Assembly: GCF_000158035.1 (NCBI RefSeq)
Contig: NZ_EQ973489.1
Coordinates: 8,694 to 72,693, forward strand
DNA: 64,000 nucleotides
Direction of reading: 5' to 3'
Source of the DNA: Bacteroides cellulosilyticus DSM 14838
GTDB lineage: Bacteria; Bacteroidota; Bacteroidia; Bacteroidales; Bacteroidaceae
Numbering within the stretch: position 1 is the stretch's first letter; each line of letters opens with the position of its first letter. The notes under the pieces were generated by a model, which ran no database searches, was not told where the DNA came from, and saw only the letters and a list, made by a program, of their open reading frames with translations. The translations under genes and the position numbers were made by a program. Of this stretch, positions 35,687-42,954 are shown piece after piece.

Positions 35687-36556
35687 ATGAATTTCAATTG
35701 CATTAAAACGATCCTAATAGCTGCGACGGCAATGGTCAGCCTGAATTCTTTTTCTCAGGATTTGATTGCCCGACAAGCCCCCATCGACAGGAAACTAAAG
35801 AGCGTTGACTCGTTGGCTTTACAGAAACAGATACGTGCTGAACAATCTGCTTATCCAGGTCTAAGTCTATATCCGACTTGGAACAATGAGTATGTACAAG
35901 CTTATGGCGATGCTATCGTTCCTGAAAGTTATAAAGTGGACCTGACAGGTTTCTGTATGCCTACCACGCATACGAAGATTACCGATGTATTCGGTTATCG
36001 CCCCAGAAGACGCAGAATGCACTATGGCTTGGATGTTAAAGTATTCATCGGTGATACGATTCGAGCTGCTTTCGATGGTAAAGTACGCGTAGTAAAGAAT
36101 CAGGGACGCCGTGGCTATGGTAAGTATATCGTTATTCGTCATGACAATGGACTGGAAACTGTTTACGGACACTTGTCCAAACAGATCGTAGAAATTAATC
36201 AATTGGTTAAAGCCGGAGAACCTATCGCTTTAGGTGGCAATACGGGACGTTCTACCGGTTCGCATCTTCACTTTGAAACCCGTTTCCTGGGAATTCCTAT
36301 CGACCCCGCTTTAATGTTTGACTTTGAAAAGCAAGACGTTGTTGCTGATCATTATACTTTTACTAAGACCAAGACTTCAAAAGGAACTGCTCGCAGCATG
36401 GCTTCCGGTGAAGGTTTGTTCTATAAAGTGAAGAGTGGCGATACATTGTCTAAGATTGCATCCCGTCAGGGAGTATCTATTGACAAGCTCTGTCAGTTGA
36501 ATCGCATTACACGGAAAACAATCTTACGTCCGGGACAGGTATTACGTTGTTCGTAA
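35687..36556 (+). CDS. Secreted M23-family peptidase with LysM domain
   Basis: A 289-residue exported cell-wall protein. It has a signal peptide (MNFNCIKTILIAATAMVSLN, cleavage near SFSQ), then an M23 (LytM) zinc endopeptidase domain: GYRPRRRRMHYGLDVKVFIG contains the H-x3-D ligand set, and GRSTGSHLHFETRFLG contains the HxH. A C-terminal LysM repeat follows (YKVKSGDTLSKIASRQGVSI, ending at RPGQVLRC). It cleaves peptidoglycan cross-links or activates amidases. Own promoter upstream and strong terminator downstream mark it as a single-gene unit. Confidence 0.92.
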   Translation: MNFNCIKTILIAATAMVSLNSFSQDLIARQAPIDRKLKSVDSLALQKQIRAEQSAYPGLSLYPTWNNEYVQAYGDAIVPESYKVDLTGFCMPTTHTKITDVFGYRPRRRRMHYGLDVKVFIGDTIRAAFDGKVRVVKNQGRRGYGKYIVIRHDNGLETVYGHLSKQIVEINQLVKAGEPIALGGNTGRSTGSHLHFETRFLGIPIDPALMFDFEKQDVVADHYTFTKTKTSKGTARSMASGEGLFYKVKSGDTLSKIASRQGVSIDKLCQLNRITRKTILRPGQVLRCS

Positions 36557-36578
36557 GATATCAATAAACCCATAAAGA

Positions 36579-36618
36579 AGAGGGCACTTTAATATAATTT
36601 AGAGTGCCCTCTTTTCTT
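36579..36618 (+). terminator. Intrinsic terminator after the M23/LysM gene
   Basis: A perfect 10-base stem, AGAGGGCACT (36579-36588) with AGTGCCCTCT (36603-36612), is followed by a T-rich run (TTTCTTTTTT). Textbook terminator on the + strand. Confidence 0.88.
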
Positions 36619-36635
36619 TTTTCTTTAATTATTCC

Positions 36636-36643
36636 TACCTTTG
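36636..36643 (+). promoter_or_regulatory. Putative -7 element for the DUF1599-tpiA group
   Basis: TACCTTTG lies just after the previous terminator and 19 bases before the ATG at 36662. No clear -33 TTG. Confidence 0.5.
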
Positions 36644-36661
36644 CAACCAATTTGTAAGGAA

Positions 36662-37204
36662 ATGAAAGATACCAAACAACAATTTGAGCATGTCATTGCC
36701 ATCTGTCGTGATTTGTTCTCCAAGAAACTACATGATTACGGTCCGGCATGGCGTATTCTCCGTCCGGCTTCCGTGACTGACCAGATATTCATTAAAGCCA
36801 ATCGTATCAGGAGTATTGAAACCAAAGGAGTGACGTTGGTGGACGAAGGAATACGTTCCGAGTTCATTGCGATAGTCAACTATGGCATTGTCGGATTGAT
36901 ACAGCTGGAACTGGGATATGCGGAATCAGCCGATATCACGAATGAAGAAGCAATGGCGTTGTATGACAAATATGCTAAAACTTCATTGGATCTGATGCTT
37001 GCTAAGAATCATGATTACGATGAGGCATGGCGCAGCATGCGTGTCAGTTCATACACTGATCTGATATTGATGAAAATCTACCGTACGAAACAGATTGAAA
37101 GCCTGTCAGGACAGACTTTGGTTTCGGAAGGAGTGGATGCTAATTATATGGACATGATTAATTATTCCGTATTCGGTTTGATTAAGATTGAATTTGGAGA
37201 CTAA
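36662..37204 (+). CDS. DUF1599 protein (two Nmad-like repeats)
   Basis: A 180-residue protein built of two similar halves. The first has AICRDLFSKKLHDYGPAWRI and the second has DLMLAKNHDYDEAWRSMRVS, each followed by a TDQI/TDLI-type helix, an ExxG turn and an NYGIVGLIQLE or NYSVFGLIKIE helix. The family has been linked by others to nucleotide modification domains, but its function is not established. The ATG at 36662 is preferred over an upstream in-frame codon at 36641 that lies within the -7 element. Its end overlaps the next frame by 17 bases. Confidence 0.88.
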   Translation: MKDTKQQFEHVIAICRDLFSKKLHDYGPAWRILRPASVTDQIFIKANRIRSIETKGVTLVDEGIRSEFIAIVNYGIVGLIQLELGYAESADITNEEAMALYDKYAKTSLDLMLAKNHDYDEAWRSMRVSSYTDLILMKIYRTKQIESLSGQTLVSEGVDANYMDMINYSVFGLIKIEFGD

Positions 37205-38534
37205 ACAGAAACATATAATCTGGAAGAGCTGGGTGAATGTTTGCCGTTTTTTATTGGCGGCAGTATTCATCTTTTCCGGCTTTGTGAAGGCAGTCGATCC
37301 GTTAGGCTCTTTTTATAAGATTCAGGATTATCTGACGGCTTTCGGAATGATCGCGTGGTTTCCTACATATTTGCAGCTACTGTTTGCCATCGTATTGTCG
37401 GCGTTGGAATTTTCCGTGGGAGTATTCCTGTTCTTCGGTATACGGCGGCGGTTTGCTACGACTCTGGCATTGTTGCTGATGATCGTGATGACACCGCTGA
37501 CACTGTATCTGGCGTTAGCGAATCCGGTGTCCGATTGTGGTTGTTTCGGTGATGCATGGGTGTTGACAAATTGGGAAACGTTCGGTAAGAATGTGGTATT
37601 GTTTATTGCAGCCGTATCTGTCTTCAAAGGTGGAAAACAAATCATCCGCTTTATTACGGCAAAGATGGCATGGATGGTTTCTATGTATACGTTCTTTTTC
37701 GTATTTGTGCTTTCGTTCTATTGTCTGGACAATCTGCCTATCCTGGATTTCCGTCCTTACAAGATCGGAAAAAATATCAAAGAAGGCATGGAAATACCCG
37801 AAGGAGCAAAACCCAGTGTGTTTGAGAGCAAGTTCATTCTGGAGAAGGACGGAAAAAAGCAGGAATTTACACTGGATAATTATCCGGATAGCACATGGAC
37901 GTTTGTTGAAACACGTACGGTGTTGAAGGAAAAAGGATACGAGCCTCCGATTCACGACTTTTCTATTGTAAGTCTGGAAACCGGAGAGGATCTGACCGAT
38001 AGCATTTTATCAGATAAGGGATATACATTCCTGTTAGTAGCTCATCGTATTGAAAATGCTGACGATAGCAATATAGACCTTATTAACGAGATCTATGATT
38101 ATAGTGTGGAGCATGGGTACGGCTTTTATGCCCTGACTTCTTCGCCGGAGGAACAAATAGAGTTGTGGCGTGACAAGACCGGTGCAGAATATCCTTTCTG
38201 CCAGATGGACGACATCACTTTGAAGACCATTATTCGTTCCAATCCCGGACTGATGCTGATAAAGGATGGTGTCATTCTGAATAAGTGGAGTGATAACAGC
38301 TTGCCGGATGAATACGTGCTGACGGATAGTCTGGATAAACTGGAACTCGGTCAGCAGAAACAAGAAAGTGATTTGCGCACGATTGGTTACGTTCTTTTGT
38401 GGTTTATCATTCCGTTGCTGATGGTTATCGGCGTGGACATCCTGGTTGTGAAGCGCAGGGAAAGGAAGAGAGCGAAAAATAAAGTGATTAGCGATGGAGT
38501 GATAAGTGATAAGCAAGAGCTCCCTCAGCCATAA
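37188..38534 (+). CDS. DoxX/MauE-like membrane protein with C-terminal thioredoxin-like region (BT_3928 family)
   Basis: A 448-residue membrane protein. The N-terminal four helices (about 15-165) carry FLLAAVFIFSGFVKAVDPLG and the Cys motif SDCGCFGD, typical of DoxX/MauE redox-associated proteins. After a further helix the soluble part (about 240-390) resembles a thioredoxin-like fold without a CxxC pair, and a final helix ends near 420. The role is unknown. The frame opens with TTG at 37188, overlapping DUF1599 by 17 bases. The same neighbours (DUF1599 before, tpiA after) are expected in B. thetaiotaomicron. Confidence 0.85.
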   Translation: MNLETKQKHIIWKSWVNVCRFLLAAVFIFSGFVKAVDPLGSFYKIQDYLTAFGMIAWFPTYLQLLFAIVLSALEFSVGVFLFFGIRRRFATTLALLLMIVMTPLTLYLALANPVSDCGCFGDAWVLTNWETFGKNVVLFIAAVSVFKGGKQIIRFITAKMAWMVSMYTFFFVFVLSFYCLDNLPILDFRPYKIGKNIKEGMEIPEGAKPSVFESKFILEKDGKKQEFTLDNYPDSTWTFVETRTVLKEKGYEPPIHDFSIVSLETGEDLTDSILSDKGYTFLLVAHRIENADDSNIDLINEIYDYSVEHGYGFYALTSSPEEQIELWRDKTGAEYPFCQMDDITLKTIIRSNPGLMLIKDGVILNKWSDNSLPDEYVLTDSLDKLELGQQKQESDLRTIGYVLLWFIIPLLMVIGVDILVVKRRERKRAKNKVISDGVISDKQELPQP

Positions 38535-38588
38535 ATCACAAATTATAAATCAAAAATACATTAACCCTTTTAATAAATAAAAAACAAA

Positions 38589-39344
38589 ATGAGAAAAAAC
38601 ATTGTTGCAGGAAACTGGAAAATGAACAAAACCCTTCAGGAGGGTATTGCTCTTGCAAAAGAACTGAATGAAGTACTGGCTAACGAAAAGCCTAACTGTG
38701 ATGTAATCATCTGTACTCCTTTTATCCACCTGGCATCGGTTACTCCGCTGGTAGACCCCGCTAAGATTGGCGTAGGTGCTGAAAACTGTGCTGATAAAGA
38801 ATCAGGTGCTTACACTGGTGAAGTTTCAGCTGCTATGGTTGCTTCTACAGGCGCTAAATATGTAATCCTGGGTCACTCAGAACGTCGTGCTTACTATGGC
38901 GAAACAGTTACCATCCTGGAAGAAAAAGTAAAATTGGCTTTGGCTAACGGTCTGACTCCGATCTTCTGTATCGGTGAAGTGCTGGAAGAACGCGAAGCTA
39001 ACAAGCAGAATGAAGTAGTTGCCGCTCAGTTGGCTTCTGTATTCTCTCTGTCTGCTGAAGATTTCTCTAAGATCGTATTGGCTTACGAACCGGTTTGGGC
39101 TATCGGTACAGGTAAAACAGCTACTCCCGACCAAGCTCAGGAAATCCACGCTTTCATCCGTTCATTAGTTGCTGACAAGTACGGTAAGGAAGTTGCTGAT
39201 AACTGCTCTATCCTTTACGGTGGTAGCGCTAAACCGTCTAACGCTAAGGAATTGTTCGCTAATCCTGACGTTGATGGCGGCTTGATCGGTGGTGCAGCTC
39301 TGAAGGTAGCGGACTTCAAAGGTATCATTGATGCTTTTAATTAA
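38589..39344 (+). CDS. tpiA: Triosephosphate isomerase
   Basis: It interconverts dihydroxyacetone phosphate and glyceraldehyde 3-phosphate. The 251-residue barrel has the N-terminal [19 protein letters not shown] (catalytic Lys), [13 protein letters not shown] (catalytic His), [19 protein letters not shown] (catalytic Glu) and [13 protein letters not shown] near the end. Codon use is strongly biased to preferred codons, consistent with a highly expressed glycolytic gene. Confidence 0.98.
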   Translation: MRKNIVAGNWKMNKTLQEGIALAKELNEVLANEKPNCDVIICTPFIHLASVTPLVDPAKIGVGAENCADKESGAYTGEVSAAMVASTGAKYVILGHSERRAYYGETVTILEEKVKLALANGLTPIFCIGEVLEEREANKQNEVVAAQLASVFSLSAEDFSKIVLAYEPVWAIGTGKTATPDQAQEIHAFIRSLVADKYGKEVADNCSILYGGSAKPSNAKELFANPDVDGGLIGGAALKVADFKGIIDAFN

Positions 39345-39355
39345 TAGATAATGGA

Positions 39356-39404
39356 AGACTGATAATTGATAACCGGTGAAGTGCCGGTTGTCGGTTATCA
39401 GTCT
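39356..39404 (+). terminator. Stem-loop after tpiA
   Basis: An outer stem AGACTGATAA / TTATCAGTCT encloses an inner AACCGG / CCGGTT hairpin. The following sequence is AT-rich but lacks a pure T-run, so it may stabilise the mRNA end or attenuate read-through into the SPOR gene. Confidence 0.5.
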
Positions 39405-39446
39405 CTATAATCATATTATCAATCGTCTATTATTATATTATTCATT

Positions 39447-39902
39447 ATGAAGAAGCTTGGTTTACTTTTAATTGCATGCTTTGCTTTCGCCGCTTTTGCT
39501 TCGGCGCAGAATAACATTGTGAAGAGTTTGGAACGCAATGTGCCGGGACAGGGTAAGGTAACCATCCATCAGGATGCCCGCATCGAGGCCTTGATAGGTC
39601 AGGAATATATCCCCAACGGAACGGAGAACAGAGTGCTTAAAAGTCAGGGTTTCCGTGTACAGGTGTATGCCGGAAACAATACCAGTAGAGCCAAGAACGA
39701 AGCTCACGCTGTGGGCTCACGAATCAAAGAATATTTCCCGGAACTTTCTGTTTATACCTCTTTCAACTCTCCCCGCTGGCTGTGCCGTGTAGGAGACTTC
39801 CGCAGTATTGAAGAAGCAGATGCCATGATGCGCCAGTTGCGTGCTACAGGCGTATTCAAAGAAGTTTCTATTGTGAAAGAGCAGATAAACATCCCCTTAT
39901 AA
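39447..39902 (+). CDS. Secreted SPOR-domain protein
   Basis: A 151-residue exported protein with a signal peptide ([20 protein letters not shown]) and a C-terminal SPOR domain ([20 protein letters not shown], then [20 protein letters not shown]). SPOR domains bind denuded glycan strands at the septum, so a role in division or envelope maintenance is likely. It lies 102 bases after tpiA and 10 before folE. Confidence 0.88.
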   Translation: MKKLGLLLIACFAFAAFASAQNNIVKSLERNVPGQGKVTIHQDARIEALIGQEYIPNGTENRVLKSQGFRVQVYAGNNTSRAKNEAHAVGSRIKEYFPELSVYTSFNSPRWLCRVGDFRSIEEADAMMRQLRATGVFKEVSIVKEQINIPL

Positions 39903-39912
39903 AAACTTACTC

Positions 39913-40506
39913 ATGTTAGGAAAAGAAGAAATCGTATCTCCTGCACTGGATGAACTGAAAGAACACTATCAGCGTATTATAACTTTATTGGGCGAAGATG
40001 CCGAACGCGAAGGACTACTGAAAACCCCCGAACGTGTAGCAAAGGCTATGCTGAGTTTGACAAAAGGCTATTTCATGGACCCGCACGAAGTGCTCCGCTC
40101 TGCCAAGTTCAAGGAAGAATACAGCCAGATGGTGATTGTGAAAGACATTGATTTCTTCTCACTTTGTGAACATCACATGCTTCCATTCTACGGAAAAGCA
40201 CACGTGGCTTATATCCCCAACGGTTACATTACAGGGCTGAGCAAGATTGCCCGTGTAGTGGATATCTTTTCCCATCGCCTTCAGGTGCAGGAACGCATGA
40301 CGCTCCAGATTAAAGAATGCATCCAGGAAACACTGAATCCTCTGGGTGTAATGGTGGTTGTGGAAGCCAAGCACATGTGTATGCAGATGCGTGGGGTTGA
40401 AAAGCAAAATTCCATAACGACCACTTCCGATTTTACAGGTGCTTTCAATCAGGCAAAGACTCGTGAAGAGTTTATGAATCTCATTCGTCAGAATTCATTC
40501 ACATAA
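39913..40506 (+). CDS. folE: GTP cyclohydrolase I
   Basis: First enzyme of tetrahydrofolate synthesis. The 197-residue protein has [20 protein letters not shown], the zinc ligand motif [40 protein letters not shown] and a second Cys in [17 protein letters not shown]. Intact and of normal length. It is the last + strand gene before dnaG, facing it across a repeat array. Confidence 0.96.
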   Translation: MLGKEEIVSPALDELKEHYQRIITLLGEDAEREGLLKTPERVAKAMLSLTKGYFMDPHEVLRSAKFKEEYSQMVIVKDIDFFSLCEHHMLPFYGKAHVAYIPNGYITGLSKIARVVDIFSHRLQVQERMTLQIKECIQETLNPLGVMVVVEAKHMCMQMRGVEKQNSITTTSDFTGAFNQAKTREEFMNLIRQNSFT

Positions 40507-40517
40507 CAGTCCCGTAC

Positions 40518-40672
40518 GTTATTTCATGAAAGGAAACTACAGTTCCATGAAGGAAAACTGTTGTTCCCATTAAAGGAAACGCGCGTTCCCTTTAGGAGAG
40601 ACCGTCGTTCCCATTAGGGGAAGCTGTCGTTTCTGTATGAGGGAGCTATCGTTCTCATTAGGAGTAAGGTGA
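40518..40672. repeat. Seven-copy 22-bp tandem repeat of small palindromes
   Basis: Copies begin with GTT at about 40518, 40542, 40563, 40585, 40607, 40629 and 40651, spaced 24, 21, 22, 22, 22 and 22 bases. The best copy has the core TTCCCATTAGGGGAA, a TTCCC/GGGAA-type palindrome around a 4-base loop; the others are degenerate versions. It fills the gap between convergent folE and dnaG. Function unknown; a bidirectional transcription end is possible. Confidence 0.7.
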
Positions 40673-40673
40673 T

Positions 40674-42758
40674 TTAACCGAGTACAACTCTGTCTCCCAA
40701 CCGTTTGGCCATAATACTTTTGATCTCACGCAGTTCTGAGTAGCGTTTCATGATAGAGGTGCATTGTTCTTCATCATTGGCTACGGCAGGGTCTTGCAAG
40801 GCATACATCATGTGTTTCATTTCTTCACTGATGATGGCGAACTTGAAATTAATCATGAGCGTAGGTACCAATTCGAATAGGCGTTCCTCATCGGTCACCA
40901 ACCTTTGGGCTTTGGAGTGATACTTACTCAGTTGGTAGCGGTCGGCAATCAACTCTGTACTTAGCTTACTGATAATAGGGTCGGGATGTGCCAGGAAATA
41001 CCGTTCTGCGGTGAACCCTTCATTATGTATATGCTCTGCTGCTTCTGTCAACATCTGCCTGTGCAGCGGGTTGTGGAAAGCCAGTTCATCCTCCTTCAAG
41101 TCATTGACTACGTATTCCGTTACCGTGATGGGAATTTCTTTCCCTTCCTCATCGGGAACGTTGCACAATACTTTCTCTCCGTAGCGTACTACCATTTGCA
41201 GGATAAGGCGCTCGTATTTGTAGAATTCCTGTCCTTCTTTTCCTTCCTGCGGGATATAAGATACGTATTCGGCAGCTTCCGGTGGAAGCGGTGCACCACC
41301 GTCAGGCATTTCTCCATCCATGGGATAAGGAGGTATGTCTTCAGGGTAGGGTGGTTGCATTCCGTCGGGAAGCGGTGCTTGTGCAGCGTCGCGGGCTGCA
41401 TTATTCTTTCTTGTTTCCCGGTTTCTTTGTTCCGCCTGCTTCTCAGCCTGCGTTTCGCGTCGTTTGGCAACTTCCGAAACCAATAGCTTGTCTTCTATAC
41501 GAAGCAGTTGGCTACATTCTTTAATATATACATCGCGGACAATTGCTTCAGGAATAATAGATATACTTTGTACAAGATTACCAATTAACTCAGCACGCTT
41601 GATAGGATCTTTTCCTGCATCTTCCAGCAGAAGATTGGTTTTGAAACGTATAAAGTCAGTTTCATTATCTTGTATGAATTTCTGGAATTCTGTAGCGTTG
41701 TGCTTGCGTGCGAAGGAGTCCGGGTCTTCCCCGTCGGGAAGCAGGCAAACTTTGATATTCATTCCTTCTTCCAGCAGCATGTCGATACCACGGAGAGAAG
41801 CCTTGATACCTGCCACGTCACCGTCATAGAGTACCGTAATGTTATTGGTGAAGCGGTGAATGAGCTTAATTTGTCCCGGAGTCAGTGCCGTACCCGAAGA
41901 AGCTACCACATTCTCCACACCTGACTGGTGCATGGAAATAACGTCCGTGTATCCTTCCACCAGGAAGCAACGGTCTTGTTTCACAATAGCCTGTTTGGCA
42001 AAATAAATGCCATACAACTCACTACTCTTATGATAGATTTCCGATTCGGGAGAATTGACATATTTAACTTTGACTCCCTTCGTCGCACTGCTAAGCACGC
42101 GCCCGCCGAAAGCGACCACCTTACCGGAAAGTGTGTGTACTGGAAAAATAACACGTCCCCAAAAGCGGTCACGCAAGCGGTGATCGTCCGTTTCGTAACA
42201 AAGCCCTGTCTTGACAAGATATTCTTTCTTGAATCCCTTCCTGATGGCTTCCTGAGCCATGGCATCGTGACTTTCGGTGCAATAGCCTAACTGGAACTTT
42301 TCGATGATGTCATCCCGGAAACCACGATTGCGGAAGTATGCCATACCAATGCTACGTCCGTCCACATGGTTTTTAAGTATATTTTGGAAGTAATCACGTG
42401 CAAAGTTATTCACAATGAACAAACTTTCACGTTCGCTCTGCATCAGCTTCTCTTCACTGGACAGTTCGCGCTCCTTGATTTCGATACCGTATTTCTTTGC
42501 CAGATATTTCAGAGCTTCAGGGTAGCTCATCTGCTCGTGCTCCATAATGAAGTGCACCGCATTGCCACCCTTACCGCAGGAAAAGCATTTGCACAACCCT
42601 TTGGAAGGCGATACATAAAAAGATGGCGTCTTGTCATCATGGAACGGACACAAGCCTACATAATTCACACCTCGCTTGCGCAACGTAACGAAGTCCGATA
42701 CAATGTCTACAATCTGTGCGGCATCCAGAATTCTGTCTATGGTAGGTTGGTCTATCAT
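40674..42758 (-). CDS. dnaG: DNA primase
   Basis: It makes RNA primers for replication. The 694-residue protein has the N-terminal CHC2 zinc finger (Cys37, His40, Cys58, Cys61 in GLCPFHDDKTPSFYVS and CKCFSCGKGG), the TOPRIM domain (FLVEGYTDVISMHQSG, ITVLYDGDVAGIKASLRGID) and an extended C-terminal helicase-interaction region with a Pro-rich linker (PPYPEDIPPYPMDG). Start at 42758; a -7 element overlaps the end of the divergent-locus tracrRNA just upstream. Confidence 0.97.
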   Translation of the reverse strand: MIDQPTIDRILDAAQIVDIVSDFVTLRKRGVNYVGLCPFHDDKTPSFYVSPSKGLCKCFSCGKGGNAVHFIMEHEQMSYPEALKYLAKKYGIEIKERELSSEEKLMQSERESLFIVNNFARDYFQNILKNHVDGRSIGMAYFRNRGFRDDIIEKFQLGYCTESHDAMAQEAIRKGFKKEYLVKTGLCYETDDHRLRDRFWGRVIFPVHTLSGKVVAFGGRVLSSATKGVKVKYVNSPESEIYHKSSELYGIYFAKQAIVKQDRCFLVEGYTDVISMHQSGVENVVASSGTALTPGQIKLIHRFTNNITVLYDGDVAGIKASLRGIDMLLEEGMNIKVCLLPDGEDPDSFARKHNATEFQKFIQDNETDFIRFKTNLLLEDAGKDPIKRAELIGNLVQSISIIPEAIVRDVYIKECSQLLRIEDKLLVSEVAKRRETQAEKQAEQRNRETRKNNAARDAAQAPLPDGMQPPYPEDIPPYPMDGEMPDGGAPLPPEAAEYVSYIPQEGKEGQEFYKYERLILQMVVRYGEKVLCNVPDEEGKEIPITVTEYVVNDLKEDELAFHNPLHRQMLTEAAEHIHNEGFTAERYFLAHPDPIISKLSTELIADRYQLSKYHSKAQRLVTDEERLFELVPTLMINFKFAIISEEMKHMMYALQDPAVANDEEQCTSIMKRYSELREIKSIMAKRLGDRVVLG

Positions 42759-42780
42759 TGGATAATTGTTTTTGCGAATG

Positions 42781-42788
42781 CAAAGATA
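42781..42788 (-). promoter_or_regulatory. Putative -7 element of dnaG
   Basis: On the minus strand TATCTTTG lies 22 bases before the dnaG ATG. It abuts the T-run that ends the tracrRNA, so transcription of the two units is very tightly packed. No clear -33 TTG, because that region is the tracrRNA terminator. Confidence 0.45.
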
Positions 42789-42869
42789 AAAAAAATCCCC
42801 CGTTGAGGACGAGGGAACCTAATGTTTTCACAACGGAATAATCCTTATTGTGATTTGCTTCATTTTAGT
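42788..42869 (-). ncRNA. tracrRNA of the type II-C system
   Basis: The minus strand here opens with an anti-repeat (ACTAAAATGAAGCAAATCAC, 42869 downwards) matching the CRISPR repeat except for one missing A and end differences. AAGGATTATTCCGTT follows, the counterpart of the AAGGCTAGTCCGTT nexus of S. pyogenes tracrRNA. Last comes a hairpin (CCCTCGT with ACGGGGG, one G-U) and a run of T's. It lies upstream of and divergent from cas9. It should pair with crRNA repeats for processing by RNase III and for Cas9 loading. Exact ends are estimated from the promoter and the T-run. Confidence 0.82.
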
Positions 42870-42873
42870 CTGA

Positions 42874-42903
42874 CAAATATATGAAATAAATTGGGAAAAG
42901 CAA
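42874..42903 (-). promoter_or_regulatory. tracrRNA promoter
   Basis: On the minus strand: TTG (42901-42903), a 19-base spacer, TATATTTG (42874-42881). Transcription would begin about 7 bases on, at the anti-repeat. The spacing equals that of the promoter-like element inside the CRISPR repeat. Confidence 0.65.
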
Positions 42904-42925
42904 TAGAATATAGAAAGTTTTTTAC

Positions 42926-42933
42926 TATATTTG
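42926..42933 (+). promoter_or_regulatory. Putative -7 element of cas9
   Basis: TATATTTG lies 22 bases before the cas9 ATG. It is divergent from the tracrRNA promoter. No good -33 TTG at the usual distance. Confidence 0.4.
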
Positions 42934-42954
42934 ACAAAACATCAAAATAATATC

